Below the pieces are notes generated by a model. That model saw nothing but the letters and a program-made list of their open reading frames with translations, was not told the DNA's origin and searched no databases. Shown here one piece after another: positions 11,365 to 23,007 of a stretch of 64,000 nt of DNA. Position numbers and translations under genes: made by a program. How positions within the stretch are numbered: position 1 is the stretch's first letter; each line of letters starts with the position of its first letter. Source of the stretch: Macrotrachela quadricornifera (lineage: Eukaryota; Rotifera; Eurotatoria; Philodinida; Philodinidae); the NCBI GenBank assembly GCA_022393335.1, contig JAJEKB010021880.1:2453744-2517743 (forward strand), read 5' to 3'.

Positions 11365-13064
11365 GTGCTCTGACTCACTAATTTAAGAACGAAGAAAGCT
11401 AAAATAGAGGTACGTAAAAGATTCCATGTAAAGAAACCACTTTTGTTTCTCAAATATTTTGTTATGACGACATATCTTTAATGCATTAACATATAAATAA
11501 TCTGTATTATTTGCTAATGTATCTTTATATTCAAACAAATTAAATGTCCTTTGAGAGGACGTATTCTAACATAATAAATTCTATCCAAGGGAGAAAATTC
11601 TAGGGTAAGTTAAAGATGCAGAACAACAGTGAATGCAAATGCATCGTTAATACTTTTTAATATAATTAAATCACTAATCATGTCTCTTATGGTATTGACA
11701 AATTGGTGTTACTGTTCAATTCACTCAACTACCAAGCAACTCAATTCAGTTGAATTGAATGGATCGTAATTTACAAAAGTCTATAGATTGAATTGAATTG
11801 AGATGGAAGATATTTTTCAGAGATTGTCGAGTGGAATTGAACCGAATTGTGTACCTATTTGAATTAAATTCTCTAGCTCTGTTGTGAAAACTGTGTATTC
11901 TTTTATTAAATCTTGTTCGAAATAAAAAATTAGAAAAATGTGTGTGAGAGAGAGAAAATAACATCTCATTAAGAGATGTCAAAAGTTAAGATGATTAGAT
12001 GATAATCTAAATGTCCGTGAGGAACTTTTAAACTCATGAAACAAAATTTTTGCATATCTTCTCTCTCTTGAATGTAGAGAAAGAAAAATATCTGATAAAT
12101 GATACGTCAAACTCTTTGGTTTTGTTTTTAAAACATATCTTTTTGTTAGATTACATAAAACTAGATGACAATCTATGTTAAGAAAATCTTGTCGGACATT
12201 TATATGTAATGGAAAGTAATCGATTAGAACCAGAATTTGACGCTTTTTCTAAACATACCTTTAGAATTTTTCTTTGGTCCACTGCTAGCTAGCTATAACC
12301 AAATATGTAAATCAATAAAAAAAAACTTTTTCAAAATGATCGTTGTTTACGATAAGCAAAGCAAGTTGGGCATTTTATAGAGTAAACTTAGTGCTATAAA
12401 CTAACATGTCGAATTCCGATTCTAACTGACTACATTTCACTTGCTCAGATTACTTCTAATTGATAGTCAAATAAACAAATATTTTGTATCATGACTTACT
12501 TCCCATAGGTTAATTGCTCATGAATATACCTTACAATCCTAAATTTCTCGTCCAAGAAATGTAGAAGACAAATGTGTTTAAAACTCTGTTGTTATACTAT
12601 ATCTACTGTCAGCGAATAGTTGAATAAAACAGAGAAGAAATATTCAGAAAAAGGTAGAAGTAATAGATGACAATGTGTCCCCAAACATCATACAACGCAA
12701 ATCAAGCCAATAGATATACTTGAAAAATTAGTTACATGAGAAGAATGATTTATACGATGTGACAGATTATAATAAGGAGAGTAACATTTGTCATTTTACG
12801 ACATAAAAACCTTCGTACTGATTGTTTATTCTAATGATTTAGCAAGTCAAAGGATGCAGAATATATTTGTGAATAGTTAACATAAGAAAAATTTGTTGTT
12901 TTCCTCCTTGTCAGTAATATATGTTGATATAGTATTTTATGCGAAATAGAATAATATCAATCTCTCCAAATTTGATAATGATTGTAAAAAAAATACATTT
13001 CTTGTTTTAAGATAATGAACGGTAAAAACGGTTAGTGCTCTAAAGTTTATTTTGTTTATACAAA
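11365..13064. other. Long spacer between receptors 2 and 3
   Basis: Contains the 5' flank of receptor 2 with the conserved block at 11558-11620. Homology to the 5' flank of receptor 3 continues to about 12170: AGAGAGAAAATAA, GTCAAAAGTTAA, ACTCATG and TTTTGTTTTTAAAACATAT recur in the same order at 14630-14860. The rest (12170-13064) shows no supported gene. Confidence 0.6.
11558..11620 (-). promoter_or_regulatory. Conserved block upstream of receptor 2
   Basis: GACGTATTCTAACATAATA, then GGGAGAAAATTCT and GTTAAAGAT, aligned with the blocks of receptors 1 and 3. It lies about 195-255 bp before the start codon. Confidence 0.45.
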
Positions 13065-14081
13065 TCAACTACATCGACACGTCATCTTGTTGCGTAGCGT
13101 TTCCAGAAAGCTGAAGAGAGCTTTACGGAATACACTACCTCCACTCAATGTATAAATATAGAATGGCATTCCACAAGCAACATACAACAGAAGAAGAAAT
13201 AAATTAAAGATAAAGTTTTCAATGGTTATTTGTAATATTGTTTTTGACATATTTCGAGTTATGGTTGAATAAAGTTTAGATATGCCCAGTGGAATAGTAA
13301 ATAAAAGCAAGAGAAGAACTTGAATGAATAGCATAATCAAGAGACGACGATCAGACTTCTTTCGTTGAGTTAATTGTGCAACAGTGACTGTTGCTGAATC
13401 GTCACCAACACGAGTGTTTATTGATCTATTGTTTGGTTGTAAACGAGATTGTGTTTTGCGTACATTTGAAATAGTCATCAAACCAAAGATGAGCATAACT
13501 ATTGCTGGAATTAAAATAGAAAAAAGAGCAAAAAATAGATCTGATATGATGGCACATAAGACTGTTCTTGTATAACATTTCAGTGGAGTATTGGTAAGAT
13601 TGGCTTCGAAACAACAGATCTGTTGTATCTCAATAATGATTGAAATAATGACAATGAGAATTGTACCGTATTGAGCATTTCTTAACGTACTTTTTTGTCG
13701 TCGATTGGCATCAATATTTGATGAGAGCCATCGATCAACAGTTGCCAATGCAATAAGCCAAGTGCCAAGAGTGACTCCACTGAATCCAAGAAAAGCACGA
13801 AATTTACAAAGAAACTGATTAGTATTTGTTAGATCAGCAGCCCAAGTGGATAAAAATCGAGAAATGAGGCTACCAAGAATACCAACGGAATTCGCAAATG
13901 ATGCAGCAAGAAATAGCCATGCGCAAGGATTTGAACGAAGAGGTCGTTGAGATAGAACACATATATTAGCAATATTACCCATCATACCGAAAAGAAAAAG
14001 AAAGATTCCGAAGTAACGATTGAGTTGTATTGTAGCATTATTCAATGAAGCAATGAGAGTTGTGTTCGATGACGATGACAT
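13065..14081 (-). CDS. Rhodopsin-like 7TM receptor, tandem copy 3
   Basis: Single exon, 338 residues. The first ~100 residues are almost the same as copy 1 (only a few changes such as FVFG to FLFG), while the second half differs at many more positions, including the third intracellular loop (RVGDDSATVTVAQLTQRKKSD). Class A features match its neighbours: GN in TM1, Cys before TM3, VDRWLSS, Cys pair in the second extracellular loop, MPFYIYTLSG in TM7, and a tail ending MTCRCS. Its 5' flank starts with the same ~35 bp as copy 1. Uneven similarity along the gene suggests gene conversion or a recent partial duplication. Confidence 0.82.
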   Translation of the reverse strand: MSSSSNTTLIASLNNATIQLNRYFGIFLFLFGMMGNIANICVLSQRPLRSNPCAWLFLAASFANSVGILGSLISRFLSTWAADLTNTNQFLCKFRAFLGFSGVTLGTWLIALATVDRWLSSNIDANRRQKSTLRNAQYGTILIVIISIIIEIQQICCFEANLTNTPLKCYTRTVLCAIISDLFFALFSILIPAIVMLIFGLMTISNVRKTQSRLQPNNRSINTRVGDDSATVTVAQLTQRKKSDRRLLIMLFIQVLLLLLFTIPLGISKLYSTITRNMSKTILQITIENFIFNLFLLLLYVACGMPFYIYTLSGGSVFRKALFSFLETLRNKMTCRCS

Positions 14082-14919
14082 TTATTTTTATTTGCTAAAT
14101 TAACAAATGAAGAATCTAAAATGAATGGCACGGAAAAGAGCTGATGTAAAGAATGCATTATTATTTTGTAAATCTTTTCTGATGATGTTAAATTCTCATA
14201 AATTAATATATTTTTACTTTCTAAAAAATTAGATTTATTTAGAGATGACGTATTCTAACAAACGAAACTCAATTTAAAGGAGAAAATTCTCGAATAAGTG
14301 AAAGATACTGAGCAGCTACGCATATATGTATCGTGCATATAATTAAAATCAGTGCTCATATCTCCTATAGCGGAGTATTTGTCTACGATACTATATGTCG
14401 ATTTAATACTGTATCTTATTTTTCTCTGATCTCTGTTTACTGATTAGATATTGACAAGTTGATGTTACTGTTCATTTCACCCAATCATACACAATAAACG
14501 TTTTTTCATCACAAACAGCAGAAAGTGCGAGTACGATTTATTCTTTTTTTTCTCTTCTTTCACTGTGAAAACTACTTTGCTTTATTAAATTTTGAATGCA
14601 ATAACAATTAGGAAAATACGACTGGGGGAGAGAAAGAGAGAAAATAATATCTCATCAAATTATGTCAAACGTTAAAATGATGAAATGACATTCTACATGT
14701 CACTGAGCTGCTTTTGAACTCATGCAAAATAATTTCTACTTCTCTTCGTCATCTTGAATGTACAAAACAAAGAAAGAAAAATGATCTATTGATCTCATAC
14801 ATTAAATTATTTAATTTTGTTTTTAAAACATATATCTTTTTGTTAGACTATATAAAACTATATAATAGCCTTGATTGATTGATTGTAAAAGCTAAGCAAG
14901 TTATACTCTAATTAAATAT
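14082..14919. other. 5' flank of receptor 3
   Basis: Contains the conserved block at 14246-14306 and, to about 14860, the segment homologous to the flank of receptor 2. No gene supported. Confidence 0.6.
14246..14306 (-). promoter_or_regulatory. Conserved block upstream of receptor 3
   Basis: GACGTATTCTAACA, then AAAGGAGAAAATTCT, CGAATAAGTG and AAAGAT, the best preserved of the three blocks. It lies about 165-225 bp before the start codon. Confidence 0.45.
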
Positions 14920-14922
14920 TTA

Positions 14923-15800
14923 TTGCTAGTGCTCAATGTGTTGCTGGTTTTCAATTACATCAGTAAGTGTTACTCTCTCATAAAACATTCGACAATAATT
15001 AAATTGTTTAGAACTAATCAATCTAGTATTATGGATGAATGTGAATGTTTGTTGTTTTTAATAAAACGTAGAGATTACAATATGAAATGCAAAGTGCCAC
15101 CATTTATTGGGGGGGGGGGGGGGCACCCGTTAAATTTTACAGTTGCTTGCATGTCTTTAGTTTTGATATTTTATCAGATATATCTAAAATTGTTTTTGAG
15201 CTTAGTCGTATACGGTTTTGTAGAGAATTTCAAGCGCTATGTTTTCATAATGAAAAAACTCTTTAATTACATGGATAAGATAGGAGAAATCTTAAAAATA
15301 CTGAAAGGTCCATTCTTCCTGGAACATCTGATACTATTGCTCGATGGCTCTCTTTACTGAATCAATTATCAAAAATACCATTAATACATACTGTTACTCC
15401 TAATATATGTATCGCAAACTTCTTCACTTGAGATAAAATCTGATGGTTTCAAATCAGATAAAGGCTATTTATTTTGATTTTTTTAAAATTTATATTCTAA
15501 AGTTTCTTTGATTCAGGATTTCAATATTTTCGTGAAAGAGCTGAACAGATAATAAAAGAAAAAAATCAATACTATCCTATTCATTTGATAGCAACATTTT
15601 CAAATCCAAAGACTGGTAAAATGAAACATTTTATTCGATGAACAACGAGATCAATGTATAAAACATATAAAACGAGAAATGATATTATTTGATAATAATA
15701 ATGATTATAAATTATCAACAAAAAGTAGCAGCTCGTGTTTTATGGGTGCCAGCGTCAAGTGCTACTAAGAAAGAAAATTTAGTCTTGCTGGTAACATAAT
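14923..15800 (+). pseudogene. Decayed gene pieces of unknown family
   Basis: An open stretch of 145 codons (14923-15360) is probably fortuitous in part: its middle is a run of 15 G translated as Gly. In the other frames coding-like pieces appear: at about 15305-15435 ERSILPGTSDTIARWLSLLNQ and neighbours up to VTPNICIANFF, at 15515-15640 FQYFRERAEQIIKEKN followed by YPIHLIATFSNPKTGKMKHF, and at 15720-15810 AARVLWVPASSATKKENLVLLV. They lie in shifted frames with stops between them. The order suggests one broken gene or one exon set without a recoverable frame. I do not recognise the protein. Confidence 0.4.
15109..15123 (+). repeat. Homopolymer of 15 G
   Basis: Fifteen consecutive G, followed by CACCC, in strongly AT-rich DNA. 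It could be a real slippage tract, a quadruplex-capable site or a sequencing or assembly artefact. Confidence 0.95.
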
Positions 15801-17591
15801 CACCGAAAACGTTCACAATGATCTCCAAATCTGGTCAATGATATGGTTTTCAATTATTCATATAAAATGTATCAACAAACACTTCATCAATCAGATAAAG
15901 TTAAAATTGTTTTGTTTTTTCTTTCAAAAGATTAGTTTTGATTAAATGAAAATAAATTATAAAGTTTTGTATTATACTTGAATGTCGTTTTATGAAGCAC
16001 TAATGCCATCATTTACGTCAATAAACTTCACACTTCCTAAAGTAGGTTCAGTTAAGGACTTTTCTGGTTATAGTCGGCTCGATTAAGGAAAAAGTCCAAC
16101 ACATCCTATCTCTGATACTCACGAATCAGAAACGATACTATTGATATTACCAAATTGAAACTATATTCACGTGATGAAGCAAGGAGAAAGACGCCAATGA
16201 ACCCAATAATCTACAATATTAAACTGTATCACACTGGCATTTACATAAATACTATAAAAAATTGACTTTCTTTCCTACTGAAGAGTAAAACTAGATATAA
16301 CTTGACTAATTCGACATTATAATTTTGTTTGAAGAAAATTTTAGCAAGCTCAATCACTTGTTAACATTATATAAAATTCGTTGAATTTCATCGTTCACAT
16401 ATACATTGAGATAACTTTGATATTGTTTACAAATTACAATTCTATAGAACTACCGATTCTCAGATCATTGGAATGTCTCGAAAAAGTCGATGATATCAAT
16501 TTGTTAATCAGTGTAGAAAAAAAAATGTTTTATTTCATTCATTATAGCTCGCATCATAAACATTACTACAAGTGGTCGCTACCTTAACTACACGTTAAAG
16601 TAATGAAGAAGAATATAATAAAGCGCACGATGCATACATTTACTATTATTATATGAGGTTTTTTTTTAACTGTTCTGTAACTCTATACGAAAAAATGTGA
16701 GTATGCTTTCTCCCTTGGTGAGCACATCTATATATTGCTTTGAATGAGTGGCTGTAGAGTATGTCAAGGCAAATCAATCCATTAAGTTTCAAAGAGTAAA
16801 CAATGCAACTTTTATTAACATTAGAATAAAAAAAAAAGAAGCAATTTCCTATAGGTTTATTTATTTCGTTTATCACACTGACAAAATTCGTTATTCCTGT
16901 CACATTATTACATTTTATATCCGTATTATCGGTGTTTGTAATATTACATTTGATTGTGTGAGTATCTACTTGTTGTTTTGTTTACTTTTAGTTATTGTAA
17001 ATTTTCTTTCTTTCTTTCTTCGTATATTTGCGAGTCTATATGTCTCACCATTGATTTCTATTTTAAAAGTAATCGATTAACATATTGTTATTGTACTGTG
17101 GAAGGTAAAACTGTGAATAAATTCAAAACGTCTTCATTGATCGATGATATTTGATTTTTTTCAAAAAGAAAACTTGTCAGCGCGTCTCTTCGGCAGCATT
17201 TTACTAATACAAAATATCTAAATTGACTAAGCTCTAACATATGATAGTTGTGGATTATTTACTTTCCTTCTTATGTTGTTTTTCCGAAACAGTCTGAAAA
17301 TTTTTACAATAGTCCAAATGCTGTTGTATTATGACTGAAGCAGATATTCTCATTGCTAGGAAAATCTTGCCACTAGCTATTTTTCCCACCCACCTCGCTT
17401 CAATTGTGATCAATCTCGATCTAAGAGCCACGGAAAATTTCACAAGTAATTGAACAGTTCATAGACTCTTACTAGTGTCCTCATATATCCAGACAATCAG
17501 AAACTGAAACCCCTGTCTCAGAGGAGGCATCTCTTTTCCTAGTCTTTTCAATTTTAGATTTTCTTAAACTATTGATCAAGAAACTTGAACG
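15801..17591. other. Intergenic, no supported gene
   Basis: Several short frames on both strands, none with recognisable motifs or splice continuity. A TTTC-rich patch lies near 17000. The last bases before 17592 form the 5' flank of the transporter gene. Confidence 0.5.
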
Positions 17592-19866
17592 ATGGATATT
17601 GAAAACAATGAAGCATTAGTAATGTTGCAAACAGAAGAGGAAAAACAAACACATGGTTCAATCATTAGCTTTCAATCAATAGATTACACTTATCCTTCGA
17701 AAAAATGTTGTCACATTGATTTGACCCCATGTTTGAAGAAGAAGCCAAAACAGATTCTTTATAATCTCACTGGAATCTTCAAACCTGGTATGAATGCAAT
17801 ACTTGGATCGACAGGTAGTGGAAAATCGACCTTGTTAGACATATTAGCTGATCGAAACAATCGTCAAGGTCTAACAGGACAAGTACTTATTGATGGACAA
17901 CCACAAATGCAAGATTTCAAGTATCGAATTGGTTATGTTGGTCAAGTTAATATGTTAAATGAAACATTAACCGTTCATGAAAATTTAACATTCTCGGCGA
18001 ATTTACGATTATCACGAAATATCTCAAGTGAAGCCAAGACAGCCATTATTGATCAAGTCATTGGACAATTAGGATTAGAAAAGTGTGCCAATTCCAGAGT
18101 AGGCAGTGAAAATAGACGTGGCATATCAAGTGGAGAACGAAGCCGAACAAACATTGGCATGGAACTAGTTCTTTCGCCTACTGTGCTTCTCTTAGACGAA
18201 CCAACAACTGGTAAAATTATTTTTCACATAGAAATCTATGCAATTGAGACTAATTTTTAAAAATTTATGAATCTCTTTTTTGAACTTATTCTTTAGTCGA
18301 GAATACTTTTGAGAAAAAAGAAATTGTGTAAAATATATACTTATGCAGAGTCAAAGTTACCTATTTCTTTTTTTTTGAAAAATGACCAATTCGAGAAAAC
18401 AACGAGATCGAAAAAATTATGTTCGCGTAATTCTTTATTCTTACTACATTTTCAAAATTTACCATTTCTTTGAGGTCTTGATTCATCAACGGCAAGTAAT
18501 GTGATCGCATGTCTTGATCGACTTTCAAAACGTGGACGTAAGTTAATTATTTGAAATTTTTACACACTATTCAGTTATTCTCATTTGAAGATACTATCAT
18601 CTTTTCAATTCATCAGCCTCGATATTCCATATTTAAACTATTCGATACTCTTTTTCTAATGGCTGCTGGTCACTGCATTTATCATGGTCCGACTTATGAT
18701 ATTCTTCCATTCTTTACCTCGATTGGTTTTACCTGTGAAGAACATGACAATCCAGCTGATTTTATTCTTGACGTATCTCAGGGAATTCGATCGACATCGT
18801 CTTCTATTATTGAAATTGAAAGCGATCTTAATCAAAGAAAAGATAAACTTGCTCAAGATTTACATGATATCTATATAAAATCTCCAATTTATGCTTCTAT
18901 TTGTCAAGAAATAACAGATACGAACATGTTATCAAATGAAGTATTGACTAGACAAATTCGATTGACGCGAATATCATTTCTAATGGAAATGTTTTACGTA
19001 TCTCAACGAACTCTTCATAATTCATTTAGAAATTCAGCTGTGATGATAACACATACAATTGTTCCTGTATGTTTGGCATTACTTATCGGTTTTCTCTACA
19101 TGAATACAGATCGTACATTGAACAAAGGAACTAAAAATCGTTTAGGTTCCATTTTTTTTATTATCACAAATCAAGTCTTTTTAAATCTATCAGGACTGGA
19201 ATTATTTATTAAAGAACGTCAATTGTTTATTCATGAGAATGCAAGTGGTTACTATCGTATGTCAACTTATTTCATATCAAAATTGATATGTGATATATTT
19301 CCAATGCGATTGATTCCATCAATTCTTTTCTCAATTATTGTCTACTTTTTAATCGGATTTCAACGAACAGTAGCAAAATTTTTTATCTTTCTATCGGATA
19401 TTTTTGTTACATCTGTATGTACGTCGTCTATAATCTTTTTAATCTCAGCTAGTGTACCAAATTTTGGTAAGATTTTCAAAATAATTATTCTTATTATTAA
19501 TTTATTAAAATTGTAGCTATTGGTGCTCAAATTACAGGTGCACTTTCTATGACATTGATTGCATTTAGTGGATATATTCTTGAAATTCCATCCATTGTTA
19601 AATTTCTTGCATGGATCAAATGGTTCAGTGTCTTTCGATATGCAGCAAATATACTTTCGATTAATGAATTCACCAATTTAACACTTTGTTTAACAAACAA
19701 TACGAACATTTGTCCGATTAAAGGTGAAGATATTCTTAAAGATCAGAATATTGATTATTTAACATCATGGGATTTATGGAAAAACTTTGTGGCAATGAGT
19801 ATAATGACTTTTGTCTGCTTTATCTTGTCTTATGTTCAATTGTTTAGAATCAAAATAACGAAATAA
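17592..19866 (+). CDS. ABCG2-like half-transporter (ABCG family)
   Basis: Four exons: 17592-18210, 18475-18537, 18591-19466, 19517-19866 (635 residues, close to the ~655 of human ABCG2). The N-terminal ATPase domain shows Walker A GSTGSGKST (residues 72-80), a Q-loop region GYVGQ, signature ISSGE (about 178-182; family usually VSGGE), Walker B VLLLDEPTTGLDSS and an H-loop with FSIHQPRYSIFKLFD, a string typical of ABCG2. The membrane domain follows with about six hydrophobic segments, including the stretches starting AVMITHTIVP and QITGALSMTLIAFSGY. The C-terminal loop holds an NLT site and cysteines (TLCLTNNTNICPI), as in the large extracellular loop of ABCG2. Half-transporters of this family dimerise to export lipophilic compounds. 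Intron 1 is 264 bp; the others are about 50 bp. Confidence 0.88.
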
Positions 19867-20293
19867 TTATCGAATAGTTTATATATAAAAAATTTTTATT
19901 TATGATCTTTTATTTTCATTGAATATGTTTGCGTATGTGTGCAGTTCCAATGTAAACTCATTTCATGATATAGTCGAACTTTCAATGTTCTTAGAATACA
20001 AACTCAGACTAAATTAAATTCTGAAGTATGTCTCAGAAGTTCTGAAATGATTTTAAGATCTATCGTTTTTGCATCCAATGTAATCGACATACTCTCCAGA
20101 GTATTATAGGGCATGGGAATCGGAGTCTGAAGACCGATATGCATAAAAAGACGACTTTTGGGGGAATTAGTAACAACAGATATATCGTGTTTCACATTTT
20201 AATCTCGTAGAAATTGTGCTAACAGATTTTTTTATTTTGTCTATATTTCAGCTTCATTCGATGATAAACTGTTGAATTTTTCTAAAACGATGC

Positions 20294-20461
20294 GCCATGA
20301 AAAGCTCGAATGATACATCACATTGTGTATAAGCAATAAATATTTATTTATAACGCACAATTTGGTATATTTTGCAGATTTTTTATTTTGAATATGAGAA
20401 AAACTATTAATAGAAGTCAATAGGAATCATTTATTAGAACTTTTGTAGAGCTTTTCATGGC
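20294..20461. repeat. Inverted repeat with 14 bp perfect arms
   Basis: GCCATGAAAAGCTC at 20294-20307 recurs reverse-complemented at 20448-20461, and similarity continues imperfectly outward on both sides. The arms belong to the same family as the repeats at 1050-1945 and 61890-61940. This suggests two copies head to head or a small foldback element. Confidence 0.6.
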
Positions 20462-20756
20462 AGATCTTTTTAAAAGAAGTCAAGATTCTAATATTTACTT
20501 AAGCTGAAATATAAAAAAACAACATGTTGGAAACATTTTGGCACATCCAGAAGATGATTGGAAAAATTGAAAAAAATAACATATGACAGCATTGTTACTG
20601 ATCCTCATCTACAACACAAGTTATAGACCTGCAACTTTGTAGTTATGTATTACTAACTATGTACAATAATCTGCGAAAATTTCATAGAGTGTGCTTTTGT
20701 TGGATGCAAGTCCTATGAATTTTAAAATCGCTTCAAAACTTCTGGGACATCATTTA

Positions 20757-21048
20757 TATACTAAAAAATCGAATGGCGATAATTTGACCTGAGATGTTGC
20801 CTACAGATAAATCTATCTATGACTAGAATGTCCTGAAAATATCAGCTTAAAAGAATCTTTTCCTCCCGAAGTATTAAATATCCAAAAATGACTTATATAT
20901 TATAGAAACTTCTGCTTTTTAATACTCTAGTATCTCGGGAAGGAAATATTCTTTTAAGCTGAAATTTTCGCGACATTCTAGACATAGATAGATTTTTCTG
21001 TGGACAACATTTAAGGTCGAAATATTGCCATTCGATTTTTTTGGTATA
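20757..21048. repeat. Large imperfect palindrome (foldback element)
   Basis: The left arm (20757-20878) and the right arm (20915-21048, reverse complement) share in order: AAATCGAATGGC, ACAGA-AAATCTATCTATG, CTAGAATGTC, CAGCTTAAAAGAAT, TTCC-TCCCGA and AGTATTAAA. Identity by eye is high over about 120 bp, with a loop of roughly 35 bp. Transcribed, it would make a long hairpin. No coding capacity seen. Confidence 0.7.
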
Positions 21049-21251
21049 TATCATGCCATAGTCTAAAATTCCACTGAAATGCTTATAACTTTGGACGGAA
21101 GTACTAAGGGGATTTAATCTTTTGGGATTTTTCATAATTCACTAAGATCTATTTATTTTTAAAAGGATCAAGCAAAAGAATAAACTAGTTATTGAACATT
21201 TGTCGAAATCGAGTTTATTATCACGAAAGAAAACAAAAAGAACAACACGTG

Positions 21252-23007
21252 TTACATTTTGTAACAACGTCCAAGAGAAGTAGATGATAACTGATAATTT
21301 ACAGGGCATTTGCTCATAGATGCGTACATTCCTCCACATGGTACTTGTATCCGCGGTGTATATCCATCTGTATCAAAACCGCATAATGTTCCCCATGCAT
21401 CGACCAAAGAACTTTGCTGTTTGTAGCATTGACGCCATCCGGCAAATTTGGAATAGCCAAAGGGACATCCATTGACTGGTATCTGAGCAGTGCCACAAGG
21501 AATATTACTCTGACTATCTCCACACCAGGTACCCCTTTGAGCCAGCTCACCGGCATTATCCATCTGTGCCTTGTAGCAAAAAGCGAATAAACTAGCGGTT
21601 GATGATAGACCCACATATTGGTTGTAACCTGGAGGACAACTCTCTTGTGGCTTGTGGTCACCACAAGTTATTGAAGACCAACTTGAGCCTGATTGTGAGA
21701 GTACACCACAAAGTGTGCCTATGGGAATGCTATTAGATGAGCAATCGATTCCTAATAACAAAGAAATAAATTTCTTGAATTCATCAATTCAGAATCATTG
21801 ACAGACCTTCAAAGCCACTTTTGCATTGACATTTGCCTACATTAAAAATATTCGTCGGTACACATGTACCATATGTAGAATTTGTACAGTTGTTATAACA
21901 AAATGGTGGCTGATTTGCATAGTCATTTAATGCTTGTTTGATCAATCTAACTTTGTCTGTAATATGTACATCCGATGGAAATCGACGATTGGTGAGCAAA
22001 TCAATCACGGATCTGATGCTAAATTTTGTTACTACTGGATTGTCAGGAACTGTCTTAGCCCACATGTCCAAATCCTTGACACTTGGATCACCACCAAGAC
22101 GTGTTGATCTTTCACTTTGTACTTTACTCATAAACTTATCTTGTTTAAATTTCTCATATCCAGATGTGATCGTTGTTCCCATCGAAATGTAAAAACCTAT
22201 TTTAGCTTCATGTTTCGTACTAATCTTTTCGCTCTCGAGCTGAGTTACATCACGTGTGTGCACATTCATCAAATTTTGCGCAATACCGCCCAACATAAGT
22301 TCATGTATATAAGCAAAACCAAAATAATCAATAATAAAATCATAAATATACCGTTGCACATTTGAATCATATATACAACAAGGCATATTCTCGATCACAT
22401 AGATAAAATTATCGGATAATGACATTGCTGGTTCGAACATAGATAATTTTACATGTGAAACTTTCGCTGTCGAGAAGAACATTGTTGAACTTTGTTTTAC
22501 AATATTATCAATCATGTATGTTGTCTGTTTAGAATAGCCGTAACTAAATGACAGAGCTGACAGAAATCCCGACCCTTGTAGTGATACTGATACATCAATA
22601 CCGCTCGATGTTGTCTCTTTAAGCTGTTGAAGAGTATCGATTTGTTCAGTTTGAGCAGATGTCAAAGATGATGGAAGACAATCGAGATCGACATGATTCG
22701 GAATGAGTTTCGATATACATGCACCTTCAGATGTCGAATTATATATTAACTTGAAGATTGGTCGACGGAATTCTTCCATTTGACAATCGCCCGTAAAACA
22801 TACAGGTGAACCCATTAGTGGGTTGTAACCAAGACCAATCTTATTTGAATTTGGTAGCCCATTACTGAGCGCTCGAGCTTCATTCTCTTCACGCTGTAAA
22901 TGGTTACGAACTCGAGTGCTCAAAGCTTGATAATCTTCGGCGTCAATCTCTCTTCTCCAACCAAAGATTAAAAAAAGTAAAAAGACAATATGAGTATGAA
23001 ACGGCAT
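21252..23007 (-). CDS. Secreted MACPF-domain protein with EGF-like and Cys-rich tail
   Basis: Two exons: 23007-21807 and 21751-21252, joined across a 55 bp GT-AG intron (566 residues). A hydrophobic N-terminus (residues 1-16) fits a signal peptide. Residues ~100-340 read as a MACPF/perforin fold. The signature region YFGFAYIHELMLGG (228-241) keeps the aromatic and terminal GG pattern but has FA where most members have TH. An EGF-like Cys cluster follows (about 370-404, ending CQCKSGFEGIDC across the splice). Three tail units then repeat GT-x-CG, CG and CPxGY (404-566). MACPF proteins form membrane pores in immunity and venom; a role in defence is inference. The Cys-rich tail may bind carbohydrate or target surfaces; I cannot name it. 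Confidence 0.75.

Larger units (their letters stand above)
19867..21251. other. Intergenic with inverted repeats
   Basis: No gene supported. It holds two inverted-repeat structures (20294-20461 and 20757-21048), entered separately. Confidence 0.6.

Noticed and set aside
16748..17154. Two overlapping plus-strand frames with hydrophobic residues
   Set aside because: AT-rich composition alone gives such Phe/Ile/Tyr-rich frames; no motif, no splice continuity.
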